Assembly (NCBI GenBank): GCA_914767715.1
Contig: OU612072.1
Coordinates: forward strand, 7,688,001-7,752,000
Length of the DNA: 64,000 nucleotides
Direction of reading: 5' to 3'
Origin: Membranipora membranacea
Lineage: Eukaryota > Bryozoa > Gymnolaemata > Cheilostomatida > Membraniporidae
Shown here piece by piece: positions 1 to 12,949 of the stretch (positions are counted from its first letter, which is position 1; each line of letters starts with the position of its first letter). The position numbers and the translations under genes were made by a program. The notes below the pieces were generated by a model. That model saw only the letters and a list, made by a program, of their open reading frames with translations, ran no database searches and had not been told where the DNA came from.

Positions 1-1312
1 GGATGAAGATATCAGTAAGAGCAATTACAGGCATTGTTTTCTCAGAGTAAATTTTCTAATCCCTCAAGAAAATCTTATTTGCAAACAACCAGTTGTATTG
101 CAGTCTCTGTCTTTCATTACAGGGAAAGAATTTGTTACTTTTGTGCCTTTCCAAAGGATTTAAAGGCAATGCAATATTAGAATATCAAAACCTGAGGATA
201 ACCTTTGTGTCTCAAGACTTGTTGCTTCTTATGATATTTATGTATTATTGCATTATTACATCTGATTAAAATTGAAAGTTGATTTAAATCAGATGTCTTG
301 TCACAAGCCACATCCCGGAGCATGGGCGGCGAAATTCGTTGCCTTGTGGCCAGGGCACAATATCTGCGCCAGGTTGCTCTCTGTTTGCAGGCAGGTCGGA
401 GCACACCTGGCTGTCAACCAAAGCCCAGTCGACAATGGATCGCAGATACATTTGATATGAGGTCCTTTCGATTAATGTAAGGTTCAATGATTGCATAGAC
501 CAAGGGTATATTGTGGCAGCATTGTTCAAGGATTGTAAAAGTTAATCCTATTATAATAACTGCCACAATGCTGCCTTCCTAGCTATATCCACCTTACCAA
601 TTTAGCTAGGATAGTTACAGGTGTAATTTAAGCATAAAACATCAAGTCTAATCGTGGAGTAAGGCTGTACAAAAAGAAACTTTTACATGAGAGCCTGCAT
701 ATTCTATTATTTACTGTAATCAAAAACTTTGAATTCAGGTCATTCTCCAGAACCCTATAATTGTGACAAATAGATGAAAGGAGTGTTTTGCATCAAGCTT
801 CACATAACTTTCCCCTTGACACAAAGCTTGCAGGTACCTTGACCAAGGAGTAAAAAACTCTCTCCTTGACTATTGTTAAAAAATTTACTCTGTATCCCTT
901 CACTCTGTGAAGCAGTCTAGCCACATGCTTGAAACTAAAATGTTTTACACAGATAGATAGATGGGTGATAACTCTATACTGCAAATGAGCCACCAAATTT
1001 CAACAATAAGAGAGGACAACTTCTTTGCCCAAGATTTGCCAAAATTGACTTTAATGAACTGAGTATTCTATGTACACTAAGTAATACATTAGAAGCATGC
1101 CAATACATGGCTATACATACACAGCTATATATGAAATAATAATTTCAGCTATCCAGTAATAAGATTCAGAATGACTATAGTCAACTATACTTGTACGCCA
1201 ACACAATTCTCGGAACACACTTAGACTTCTATTATAAGAAAGATATAATCGCCTATTAGTCTGTGAATGAGTAAAACTTTATGACAATCATATGTCTAGA
1301 GTATAATTGTTC
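1..1312. other. No assignable gene
   Basis: AT-rich DNA. A slightly GC-richer patch around 300-450 is open in several frames on both strands, but it shows no splice signals, domain or motif that I recognise. It lies downstream of the secreted Cys-rich gene and may contain that gene's 3' UTR. Confidence 0.5.
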
Positions 1313-4300
1313 CTAAAATCTCCTATACTTCAAATAATCCTTTACGGCGGTATCAACATCAGGTTTTTCGACATCTTTACTGAGACGAGCTCCACGATCC
1401 TGGAAACAACAAAAACAACAAGTTCAATATATTATTATTATCATTTTGTTGCAAAGCTCCAGTAAAATGTTTCAGAATAGAGTTCAGATCATATGTTATC
1501 ATTGACAATGCATTGTGGGATATCATATGTTGTGTAGCTGACATGTAAACATTTTTCACTCCTAAAACAGACATTATGAAGCTCAGTGTGGGCATTTCAT
1601 AGCATTTACATGTTAGGTATGATGATAGCTCATTCATATACTTACCGGTAGCATAGGGTTGGGTGGTGTAGTGTGGACAGCGTCACCCTCATTGTAATCC
1701 TCAATGTGTGTAGCAGTTAAATCCTCTTCCATGCAACACTTCATCTCGATTCTGGTTGGCATCTCTGCTGGGCATTCACCACAAGTACACTGCTGGCGTC
1801 TCCTCTTTTGTGAAAAGGTGCTAAAGTGCATAACAAAAAAGTTGAATTGTGGCAAAAGAGTGGCAAAAGAGAAGGCAACTCCCTAAAAGAGTGACAAAAT
1901 AACCCCTTTTGAAGATTGCTCTCTTTTTGCCTCTGGACAGATAAGTCTTGTTATTATTGGATCTTTTAATACATTGAAGCTTTATCGAAGGGATGCGCAC
2001 CTGAATTGACCCAGCAGACAGAAAGTTTTTGGGTAATTAGCAAAGTTTCGACGATCCAAAAGTGAACAATCAGTTTAATTGTGTGAGTATGAGAGCTCTA
2101 GGATGACTATATTCACAATATTTTGTAAGGTATTCATATCATACAGTTGTCAAATCATAATTTACACCATTATCAAGCATTGGGTGTACATACTGACAAG
2201 AAACATATAAAAAAGAATCCAAAATGGTGGCCATTGTGCCGAGGCTACCATAGTATATTAACAGTACCATCATAACATATATAAAGAATTTGGGAGTTAT
2301 TTCTCCTTTCCCTGATTTTCCATGCTACAACTTAGCATACCCTTATTGGTGAACTCAGCACTTTGTTTTAAATTCTTGACATATCATTACTTTGTTCTGA
2401 AGAAACCTCATGGTCATTACAGTTGTCTACACTTCTCACATTAAAATAGAAGAGGAAGAGAGGGAGATTAGGGTTTCTTGACAGGAATATTTAAATGTCA
2501 AATTGGAAAGCGACACACCTTCCTGTTTCTGCTGCTGTTGTTCCATTTTTTCCATCATATCAGAAAAATCCTCTTTTGCACCTCGCCCAAACTGGCATTG
2601 TCCTATGATTTATTAATAGAAGCTATAAACAGTCGATGTTGTAACTTCGTCTTCGTCTTCGTTTTTGCTTAGTGGGGACGTCATGGGTGCTGGGGACAGG
2701 AACTGTCAACCTAGAAAGCTTCCCCAGTGGTACTTGATTTAGCGAGTGAAACAGTGAAAATGTAAACATTGTGATCAAAAACAATTCCTGGGGCACCAAT
2801 TGCATGGCACTGAATAGCATGAGCGCTAACCAATTGCGCCATCTCATCATCCCCAAAATGAATGGGTTGATTGCCACTACTCGGAGTTGTGTTCTCGCCA
2901 GTACTCGGAGTTGTGTTCTCTCATCCCACAGCGCATTCCATTCCACCATTGCCACCCTAGGCAACGCAGCACACGTGTTAGGTTTAATGGCCTTACATGG
3001 GTCATTGCTGGGACCACTTGCAGTGAGTTTAGCTGTCTTTCCAGCTTGTCAGCTTGGCTGCTGCTGGTGATGGCTAATAAGATAGCTGCTAGCTTCATGT
3101 AGTTCTAATAGAGGAAACCTAGCGCTGAATCTAACGTTGAGAATACGCGAGAGCCAAACAGTGAGTATTACTCCCTTTTGAAGCAGTTTTCTGCTCAGTC
3201 ACGGGGTCCGGACAAACCCGCAATGAATCATCAGGCTTCAGTGTATCAACTATCAGTGAACAAAATCAGAAGCTCTTGGGACCTTAGCTATAATGTGTGA
3301 GGATTCCATGAAATCTAATGTTGAGCATCATTTATGTCTAATCCTAAAAGATACTCTAAGGGGCCTCCGCATAACAAGGCTTAGCATTGTCTATTAGCCT
3401 AAGTGCCTATTTACTGCTTAGTTTGCCTGAGCCCTCAAATACTTAAGAAAATAGCAATGGTACGGTTTAACCAAACCTGACGAGCATCAACTTCAAACAC
3501 TTGATACACAGCGATCACCAGCGGAGTTGTAGACTTTAAAATCGCGCATCTCTTTTTAGCAGTAAATACATGCAGAGAATCCCCACTATAATGACGTCAG
3601 TTCAGCGCTGGACATGTGGTAATGCTCAAACTCTATACTACACCTGGTGAGAAGAACTTTTTCTTTACCTAATATAGGTTTTTCCAATTTCATCGATACT
3701 GTTGAATGTCTCAAACAACTTCTGGCAGCCTTTGTAATGACATTTTTAACATGTTGGGCTACATTGCTGAAGATAGCCTTAGAATTATATTTGAACTCGG
3801 TGTAAATAACACATGAATTAATGTTGACACTGCTAATCCAAAGAAGCATAATTGAATGTTTTTATCACATTGTGACACAGGTTAAGTCTTTTTCTGCACC
3901 CTCGTTTTGCTGTTAAGACTTCTAGTTTAGTACTTCACAATGAGTTTTGGTTTTGATCCATCATAAAGATTCATAGTTCAGTTATATTGTGGTAGCTGAA
4001 CCATTGCAAACACTGGTATGGTTGGGATATTTTTTTAAATTAGGGATTATTTATTATTAGTTAGCAGCTTACCAAAATGTTTGCCCATCTTTTTATACAA
4101 ATGTTAAAGAGGACAAAGCAGACAATAGTAGCCTTAAAGCTGCCCACAGTGTACTAATACTATGTAAAAGTCATCAAATCATGTAAATTTTAGTTCAAAG
4201 TGATCCTGTGTAACCAAATGGCTTCCAAGCGTGAACCTCAGGCTACAGGGTGCAGGTTAAAGCTGAGCTTGACAACAGGTTGTTTCTTGAACACAGACTA

Positions 4301-5204
4301 GTTATCTAAATCTGGATGATACCAAAATCTGATTATTTTACGATCATCCACGAATAAATTTAGAGAAATCAGCATATTTTCTTGGATTACAGCACAATAA
4401 TTTTATTGACAGAAGTTACTACTGCCGCTGTCTAAATTAAACTAGCAATCAATAATCATCACTTTATAAGCTATCAGTATACATAAATCAAACATTTTAC
4501 AAACGTTAAATGTGGTAATACTTTTATTAATGATGAGTTCCTACAGTACAGTACACAGTACACACACAACTGGTGGAAATAAGTTATCCCACTCAAGTCT
4601 GAATAGATTATTCCAATAGTTGGGAAGACCTGAGGGGTTTTTCAATTAAAAACAGCCAAAATCGCAATATTATCCCTCACTCACTGAGTGAGCAATACCT
4701 GCTAGGGGTCTCACTTTCATATCGCTCAGTCACTTGATTGAACTATATACATTCTGAGTGAGCGATTTGGGTGCGATTTTCTCTAATTGAAACACCAAGT
4801 GAGTGATAATTTTGAGCGATGTGATAGTGATGTGATAGTGATAACTTGCTTTAGTAAATCACTCTTTCTAATTGAAAGACCCCCCAGTTTAACAGCGTTA
4901 TAAAGTAATATTGAATGAAGAGGAAAACAAATTACCAATATCATGTTAGGAAAAAGGTCTTTGTATACCTTAACCAAAGAGATAACCTTTGTTTAAAGCT
5001 TCAAGATCAGGAATTTCAAATGTCGTCATTTTGACTTCTTAGAATACAAACACTCTCTGCCTTTATCATATGATTTAATCTTCTAAGCAAAACATTTCAT
5101 GAATTGAGGTCGACAAACCTGTTTTCGTTGCAGTCTCTTGTTATCGCTTTGGTCAGTGCCGCTAGCATAAGAAATACAGTGAAGCAATAAATAATCCTCA
5201 TCAT
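1313..5204 (-). CDS. Secreted small Cys-rich protein with P2X7-C-terminal-like motif
   Basis: Three exons on the minus strand: 5204-5119, 1820-1646 and 1399-1313, giving 115 residues. Junctions are phase-consistent: AG|gtttgt to tttag|C makes a Ser codon, and CCG|gtaagt to ccag|GAT is phase 0. Residues 1-20 (MMRIIYCFTVFLMLAALTKA) form a clear signal peptide. A basic KRRR run at about 34-37 could be a furin-type cleavage site. It is followed by C-x-C-G-x-C-x3-MPT-x2-E-x2-CC (about 40-58), then an acidic stretch and a C-terminus ending DYLKYRRF before TAG. The CxCGxC/MPT/E/CC spacing recalls the zinc-binding start of the P2X7 intracellular domain found in many invertebrate proteins, but the rest of that domain is absent. 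A tttatag acceptor abuts the ATG, so a 5' UTR intron is likely. Intron 1 (about 3.3 kb) could hide another exon. Function unknown; a secreted peptide precursor is an alternative. Confidence 0.6.
2783..2853 (-). repeat. tRNA-like (SINE) remnant
   Basis: Read on the minus strand, this holds an A-box-like TGGCGCAATTGGTTAGCGC followed by a degenerate B-box region. It is too mutated to be a working tRNA and fits a tRNA-derived SINE lying in intron 1 of the secreted Cys-rich gene. Next to it, at 2877-2925, a 24-bp segment (ACTCGGAGTTGTGTTCTCGC core) is present twice in tandem, and a (CTTCGT)n run lies at 2645-2667. Confidence 0.5.
4632..4885. mobile_element. MITE-like element with terminal inverted repeats
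   Basis: The left end reads GGGGTTTTTCAATTA and the right end, reverse-complemented, reads GGGGGGTCTTTCAATTAG. That gives a roughly 250-bp element with imperfect terminal inverted repeats and no coding capacity. The interior is rich in palindromic TGAGTGAGC/GCTCACTCA words and has a tandem GTGATAGTGAT. It sits in intron 1 of the secreted Cys-rich gene. I could not confirm target-site duplications. Confidence 0.55.
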
Positions 5205-6720
5205 CTATAAAATAAAAAAATTAATTCTCTACTGCAAGCTCTAGAAACAATTTACAGAAAGAAGAGAGTGATTTGAAAGATCTAAGAATTGTTACTCTTG
5301 ACAGGACACAATGATCTTAAAACTTATTTATAGAAATTACCTGCGGGTGACTTTTTGTCAACTATTACTGGTTGATCAAAATTAAACGTGAATAAAAAGA
5401 AGCGAAAAAAATCAACACAGTTAGATTCAAGATTCAAATGTAATTGGAGAAAGCCAACCACCTGATCTAAACACAGCAATCATAGGATAATTAATTATCA
5501 AAATCATCACATAATAATGTATAATGATTCTCATTTTCAAAGCTAAGATTGTTCTCCCAATACATAATAATTATGTGTGTATATATTCTTCCTCACAAAA
5601 TACGGAGAAACTGTTTTACTGGAATCCCGACTGTCACCATGCAGCTAGAGAAAATTGTGATATCGGGTCTTTGAAGTAAACCAATAAACTTTTTGCTGTG
5701 ATAGTTTGCTACAGGCTTTGTTTATTCCGGCCCCTCGGAGTGAGACACAATCATGTTCAAATTTGTAATACATTTCTCAATATTTTTCTATGATTCAAAC
5801 CTGGTCACAGTAAGAAAATATACCTTACATATAAATATGCTGCCTCAAACTATCGACACCAGTTAACACGTTTCTCGCTTGGCACGACATACTGCCACTC
5901 TAACTTCAGTCATAGGATACCCTCGGCACAATTTATTCTGCCAAAACGTTACAGTTTTTTCTTTATTAAGCAGTTCAGCTTTAATCTTTTTCAATTCAGT
6001 TACGTATTAGCAGCTGCGTACGAGGACCAAAGAGGTTTGTTTCTGTGAATTCCACCGATTTTGATTATATTTTATTTTGTCATTTTTATGCATATCTGAA
6101 TTACTGTGTTTGATGTAATTACTATAAATTACATTCTCTAATCTGATATCATTCCATTATTATTTTATGCATCACTTTACAACAGTTTTCACCAGCATCA
6201 TCATATCAATAAAGAAGCAGTTAGCCTTCAAACTTGTGTTGTGCTGCGTCTGAAAACAGTCCTAAAATACGGGGTCAGCTACAGTAAAAACTCTTGGACC
6301 AATAAAGCACTCTTGGATTCAGCACAATCTCTTCCAGTCAGTTAGCACTCTACGTCAGTACAGACACCACTTCAGCAACGACAAGCTATGTCGTCTCTTC
6401 AGCAACAGCTCACCACGCCAGTCGGCATTGTTCGTCTCTCATTCACTAAGCAACTACGCTACTCCAGCTATTGTCCAGCTATCGTCAATACAGACCCATA
6501 TATAGGGTAAGTTACTGTTACCAGGCATATTTTTGATTTTTCTATCATCACCTGATCGTGTCTCACATCCAGGGCTAGGGTTAACATTTCCTGTGTCTTT
6601 GGTCTTGCTGTTATTTGTGAGGTGCCGGTTGTGCTCATTTGTCTGCAAATGTCCTCTTGGTCACAGTCTGTTGTCCCGGGGTAGCGATGAGCAAATTAGG
6701 TTGGGTTGATGCAATATGTT
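5205..6720 (+). mobile_element. Possible LTR/leader region of a BEL/Pao element
   Basis: There is no coding signal. Two AATAAA-type sites (near 6209 and 6300) lie in a stretch richer in CAG/GTC words, ahead of the gag-like frame at 6769, as expected for an LTR and leader. No second LTR copy was found in the window, so the LTR boundaries cannot be set. The first few hundred bases may instead be the promoter and 5' UTR of the minus-strand secreted gene. Confidence 0.3.
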
Positions 6721-6768
6721 ATTAAAACATAAGTACATTTAAATTTCATTTGAGCTATTATTAGCGCA

Positions 6769-7345
6769 ATGGACCTTAATAACTTTCCGATTCCAGCCCC
6801 GCGTAGGCAGCATGCCAATAGCATTTATTCCGATGAAAATCATAGTGGTATTTACACTAGAAGTTACGCATCATGTCGTAGAGATTTGATAGAAATTCAC
6901 CACACCAGAGCAATTATAGTACTCTTTACCAACAAAGAGCAGCTGACCAATTAGATGCTGCCCATGCCGCAATAGAAATAGAACGCAATCAAAAGCAAGT
7001 TGAAATTCTAGCATGGCAAAAGGATTTAGAAAGTCAAATGGCCAGAGAACAGCTTGAGTTAGAATTAATAGACTTACAGGCCAAACAACAAAAAATTAGA
7101 GCAAAATCGGAGGTTTTAGAAAATTACTGTCTGGATGTCACGATATTCACCAAGATCACAATTCTCACATCAGCACGATTCTAATCCATCTCACATGAGA
7201 CCAACCCCTAGACCACGCTCATTTTACTCTCTGCCTAGCGCAAATAATCCAGTCCAAGTAGAAAGACCAAAATTAGTACCAGTTGACTCTGATCAAAACA
7301 AACAGAGCAACATGCAACTACCCTCTGAAACTGGTACCCGGCCAT
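6769..7345 (+). pseudogene. Broken gag-like fragment, N-terminal part (BEL/Pao type)
   Basis: A proline/arginine-containing start (MDLNNFPIPAPRRQ) is followed by a frame change near 6920. After that comes a glutamate/glutamine-rich coiled coil (about 6921-7130) typical of the N-terminal part of BEL/Pao gag proteins. Another frame change leads into a Ser/Pro-rich segment ending at 7345. The frame shifts and the minisatellite that follows show it is dead. The C-terminal gag portion resumes about 1.9 kb downstream. Confidence 0.5.
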
Positions 7346-7586
7346 AATGCCACGGTCAAAATGCCATTGGGACAAAATGACAGTGACATAATGCCATTGC
7401 CATAATACCATGGCCATAATACCATAGGTGATAACACCACTGCACACTATGCCAATGCCAAAATACCAGATGTACAAAACGCCAGTTGTGTCAAAATACC
7501 AGTGGATGAAATGCCGGATTGGACATAATACCATTTGGGACAACATACCATATCCCAAAATACCAATGCCATAATGCCAAAATATG
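7341..7586 (+). repeat. ATAATGCCA-type minisatellite
   Basis: About 245 bp made of degenerate short units built on CATAATGCCA / AAAATGCCA / ATAATACCA, with 5-15 bp variable linkers. It begins exactly where the gag-like frame is lost, so it either expanded inside or was inserted into the retroelement. Confidence 0.8.
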
Positions 7587-8519
7587 TTACCAAAGGAGAT
7601 TAAGCCAGGCTGTACATTTTCTTGTTAGTTATATTGCAGCTGCGAGTTGCTCAGTCAGAGTAGGAGGTGCTTCAGCTGGTTAGAGCCATCTCCTTCACTG
7701 CTCAAGTCTCGAAGTTTTTACGTTTGAATTTTGATGATCTCTGGGGTTTGTTGGGCCCCATGTGTACCGAAGGCTAGTGTGTGTTGCAGAAATTGCAGCC
7801 AAATATTGTGCCGCAAACTCTGTGGGATATGGCAAATTAATTGACTCTCTAAAGTTGACCAACTTTATGTCTTGGCTAGAAGGGTTTTGACTGGTCTTGG
7901 CTGATACTATTACTGGCGTCATGAAGGCTAGCATGATTGAAAATAGTCTAGGAAAATTCTGTTCATGAGTTCATGAGTAAGCAGATTAGCATAAAAATAC
8001 AATCTTTTTCAGCACTAAGACACTCAAAAAGTGACATCTGAGGCAAGGCCATTTCTAGAACAGTCATAATGATTATCTTTGTATTGGATACTTTTGACAT
8101 CCTGTTTATAGCTTTCAACATGATACCGACACATTTGGCAACATATTACAATGCCTAGTTTTTCTTTTTAATCGCAACAAGAATGAACTTTTCTGATATG
8201 TTTTCCACTTAGTGCCCACCGTACCTGCTATGCACCACTTGACCAGCGACGCCCCACGAGCCCGACTATGAGATTGCATCCTGGCCCTGCCCAAACTCTA
8301 AAAAGGTACTTGTTGAACAAGGCTATACATGCCATTGCTTAACAAGGACCTCTATCCTTGCTTGTTATGGTGTGAAGAAATTTAAATTTGTTGGATCAAG
8401 TGTTGTATTCATGGTTTAAAATCATGTTTAAAATATTTTTAATTGAGATGATTTCAATAAAAGTTTCAAAATTCTGTATTCAAAAAGCATTTGTAATGGT
8501 ACGATTTTTAGTTTTTCAT

Positions 8520-9130
8520 AATTATTAGAAATGTGACCCCTGGTCTAATTCCCTTTATGAGACGCAGAGCATTTTTGTAGAGACATAGCTAGCTATCACT
8601 TGCGTGACCCCAAAACTCCAATTCGTAGATCAAATCCGGATGTAAAAGCTATAAATAATGTCAACCATTAGATTTTGCTCAACGGCTGGACCGAGTGCTT
8701 GTATCATAGTCATCAGGGTTAAATTTATTAATTTAGAACGGCTGATGCAAGGCATTTAAAAGGTCAATATTTATACACTGAAAATGATACTGGCCCGAGA
8801 ACCGAACCCTGGGTAGCACTGATCATGACAGACAGTAAACCTCATTTAATTCACTTACCAAGACAAACTGTTTTCTACTTCAAAGATATATTTCTAACAG
8901 TCCATATGAGGGTGAAGAAAATCTGAAATACATCTGTTTACTTATAATAATGTTGTGGATTATTGTATATGTATTGTATTGAAAGATCTAAAAACAAACC
9001 CTGGTTGATTTTTCTATCATAAAAATGGTCTAAAATAATTGTTCCATTATAATATTGATTGTGTCAGTAGTTGTACTGAGCTTCCATCTAATGCCAAATC
9101 TCTAATTTGTGAGTAACTCTTTGCACTCCG
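8520..9130 (-). mobile_element. LINE reverse-transcriptase remnant
   Basis: Frame-broken minus-strand translations, in order, resemble blocks of non-LTR reverse transcriptases. A GLFLDLS-like block lies near 8990-9010 (F-L-D-L-S of the catalytic palm region), an EIYLCSRKQ-like block near 8880, and a TQGSVLGP block (motif B, usually PQGSVLGP) near 8800. A RLIKGIRP-like block lies near 8560. Many stops and frame shifts separate them. It lies between the two halves of the gag-like pseudogene, so it is probably a nested insertion. Confidence 0.6.
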
Positions 9131-9278
9131 AATACTCTCTCATTTGCACTGAGAGGAGTTTTTTTTAAGCCTTCGATGTCGAGTTTAAAATTTAAATGGG
9201 TCTGTAATCAATTTCTATGGATATCTATTAAGAAAAACAAATATTTTGCCAAGTAACACCACATTTTGACGAAACGGC

Positions 9279-10275
9279 TCTATACAGGATGAGCATAAAA
9301 TCCACTATATGCTAAAATATGTAGGAAATCCCGCCTCAGACTCAATTAGCAGCTTTACGCTGCTTCAAACTACAAATGCCTACCATGATGCTCTAAAAAT
9401 TCTTGAAGAGCGTTTCGGTTCAACATATAACATTTCTGAAGCCTTCCGTAGCAAGTTGGACAGCTTCCAACGAATCAAACCCCATGACGCATCATCATTG
9501 CGTAAATTCTCAGATTTCGTGAACCAGTGTCAATCCGCAATGCAGTCTGTACATGAACTTTCTGTTCTGAATGATCCACATACCAATGTCAACCTGTGTC
9601 AAAAACTTCCCGATTATCTGGCTAACAAATGGAAAGAAAAAATTGTGAAGCACAGACAAAACTATGGCAATTACCCTCAATTCAGTGATTTTGCTAGGCT
9701 TGTCAGGCACCATGCAGACATACAAAATGATCCAGTTGTTCTAGGTATGGCTAGAACCCCAGCAAATAACCAGTCCGGCTCGACCAAACCATCTCAAAAA
9801 TCTAACAGACCAGCTGAGAACAAGTATCAAAGTGGTAGCAATCGAAGTTCATTTTTTCGCGTCCAAACCTCAGATCCCATATTTCTGCTTATGCTGCAAC
9901 ATAGAAGGTCATAGCTTAAGTAGGTGTAGAGACACGTTCTCAAAATAGGATGCAGAAAAGCAAAGGTTATTCATTATGGAGCACAAACTGTGCTGGAAAT
10001 GCTTAGAGACTGGCCACATGTCAACCAATTGTCTGAACCCATGCGCTTGTAAAGTAAAAGATTAAGGCAGAAAGCATCCGACCTCAAGGCATGAACAGAT
10101 CATCAGAGCTCCTAAACCTGTAGCTTCAGTTAGGAACACAACTAGCTCCAAGCAATCAACAACTCCTAGTAATATCCCTGGTGGTGCCAACCTAACTGCA
10201 AATTCAGTTACTCAACCCCCTCTAACTCAACCCCAATCTAATAATGATATAGCTAACAAATCTGCAATGCCATAG
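9279..10275 (+). pseudogene. Broken gag-like fragment, C-terminal part (BEL/Pao type)
   Basis: The 9309-9914 frame has the DUF1759-like gag core of BEL/Pao elements, with a KILEERFGS block, an RKFSDFVNQC block and an LPDYLANKWK block. A frame shift near 9870-9910 is followed by two zinc knuckles: C-x2-C-x4-H-x4-C near 9887-9930 and CWKCLETGHMSTNC near 9990-10032. Downstream are a stop, a Ser/Thr/Pro/Asn-rich stretch and no protease, reverse transcriptase or integrase. It is an old, inactive copy. Confidence 0.75.
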
Positions 10276-12949
10276 CAAAAATATCCCTGTATCCCTGCAC
10301 AAGTTCTGAATTGCTAAGCTGAAAGCGGAACACAGATTTAATACATACTTAGTCACATTACGTTTGTGGATGTGATATGTCGGCTGGTCTTCTTATGTCA
10401 TGATTTACACAAGCTTATTATATAGGTTACTTCTTTATGGATGAGCAGCTTTAAAAAACTATTATGACACACAGTATATAAAAGGAATCCATAATAATCA
10501 AATTTTTTTAATTAATGAAGTTGTTCGAACTTCCTGAAATAATGATTTACTAAATATTGAATGTGTGGAAATGAATGCCACTAAGCATATATATCTAAGC
10601 ATTGACAATAAGATGTTAGAAACCATCCTACGTTCAATATTTTTATTATTTCAATGACCACAATCACGTACAAGGGTCATTCTATAACCCACTGGTATTC
10701 AAATTGCCAGCAACTGTCACATATCACATCTAAAAATAGCTGTTTCTCCACCTTTTGACAGAGACCTGCGTTCACATTTGAAAAGCAATAAAATATCATA
10801 AGCCGTTATAAGCTTTGACACCCCATCTGTTATATACTAGAATAGAATGTTTATTTTACCTGCGTCAATGCCACATCTAAAAATTCAGACATATAGCAAT
10901 TTTGCTGTAATTGGGCACCAGGTTGCTAGATTGAAATTTAACTCAATTGTGAACGCAATCTGTCAATCGTGGGAGGATTAACACTTTTAAGTAGTATAGT
11001 ATGTTGAGCAACTGAATATTGACAGGTCTTTATGCCAAAAATGGTACATCGATACTTCAGTAAACTGAGTTGTATGACAGGTGTCAGTATTTAAATCTTA
11101 TATTTGGGTTTAATCATTAATCATCATCCGCATTTTGGTTTGGAATTTTTGTGTTGTATAACATAAAATGATGAAATAGTTTTATTTTCCCTATGTCAAA
11201 GCCACATCTGAAAATGTAATTACAATGGGTGGTCAGCTTGAAGATATCCTGGTGACATCTCATAATAAATTGTTTATAGATGGTTATATGAGAATAAAGA
11301 TGAAATGAAACACCAGTGGCAACTAACAAGGATTACCAAAAGGGTTTCATGATGTGCATTGAATGGAAATTATAGTTTTTACTGGGACAGCTATTTGACT
11401 GTACTGAAATACTGAACCACACCAAAAACTTGCTGTGTCAAGACTCTTGCAAATCTAGCAAAATGCAATGTTGCATTGGTTGGCTGTTCAAATTCACATT
11501 TAAATAGCAATCATAAATTATGAGCCACTAAGATAGATCTTGATTTAGTACAGACACCTGTTTTTATTTTTTCCTCCTTTATCATGAAGTTCGATGTCTT
11601 AGAGTGAAAATAATTGTTAAAAATGTGATAAAATAGAGAAATAGATTGAATAGAAAAATTAGACTAGTGCTCTAAATAAAAATGAGGCAACAAAGATTTT
11701 CTTGAAAGTAAGACAGAACTATTCGCTAGCAATTAGTGTATTGGAAAAAAGACGCTTCTCTTCAAATTCTCAGTCCTACAGCGAGGCATTCTCACTGCCG
11801 ACGACACTCCTGTCTGGCCAATGGTAAACTTCACAGTAGTTTTGTGAAGAGGATGGTTATCGTTGACAAGTTTGGTTTGGTAATGGTTTTGGCATCGCTG
11901 CTCAATATGTTTTGAGATGTACACCTCGTTAATTATTAGATGAGAGTGATGTGTACTGATAATCATGGTTTAGAAAAGATGAGATCATCAACAGAGATAT
12001 GAGAACCTTTTGTTGTGTCTGTGGCTACAAATTGACCTTAGACCCGTGTGGAGAGGCTTTCTTAGACCATGGTCACTAAACCTGTAGTTATAAATACTCC
12101 AAATGGCTTTTTGTAGTTTTTCTCTTGGGGTTAAGGGGGCAAGATGATTATGAAACAATCAATATGGCTGTCATTGTCTGACAAATTGACCCGCCAGTCC
12201 ATTGATGTAGCTTGAGACTTAGCAATAGCAATAGTTTTGCTTATAGGGTGTCAAATACAAACCTTTAGAGTTAAGTCAACTCTCTTGTTGTACACCTGAT
12301 CATGAACTTGGAGTCATAAGAATACAGTCACAATGCACTGGTGGAATTTTAAACTAAGAATTGTCCTCATACAAAACCAGGAGAACGCTCTTGCCACTCT
12401 TAGGTTTTCCACTTTGTACCCTAGTGATTACATTTTTGTGAGGGACAACTCTCTCTTATCAACTGCCATAGATCAAGAGTTGGATCTCTAACAATTAAAT
12501 TAACTATTGCATTCACTATCACATTGCAAATGTCTCACTAAAACCTTAGAAGTTTTGAGAGTCTCTCGTTGCAAGACCTTGCAAGAAAAAAAAGAACTTG
12601 CAATGGTGCTGCAATAGGGATCCAATCTTTAAAAGCGTTGAATCTGCTCTTTTTAGATCTAAAAAAAATCCCTGAAAAATTTAACAAGGTACTCAAACCA
12701 ACAATTTTTTGTATTTCCTTACTATCTATAGGAATCATTTGATTTGGTACAGTTTTGAGAGTAACAACATAATTCATAAAATATAATATTATAAAGACGC
12801 GACCAGTGATTTATCCATAAGTGAATCTGATCATGTGTTTTACCTCATGGTCATAATTTTCAAGGAAATTATTCCTAATAATATATTTCGATAATTATAA
12901 TGTGTAAAACACATTGTTCAATTGTTCAAGCATCAACGTTCTGTTGCAG
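10276..12949. other. No assignable gene
   Basis: AT-rich DNA with many short ORFs and no recognisable domain or paired splice signals. It should contain the 5' exon(s), including a signal-peptide exon, of the membrane protein whose first recognised exon starts at 12950, but I could not find them. There are two loosely similar stretches (about 10730-10900 and 11180-11300) containing CAT(C)TG(A)AAAAT words after ATGCCACATC / AAGCCACATC. Confidence 0.4.

Noticed and set aside
7235-7558. 107-residue minus-strand ORF with repeated W/Y-rich units
   Set aside because: It is the ATAATGCCA minisatellite read in reverse; the repeats in the protein come from the DNA repeat.
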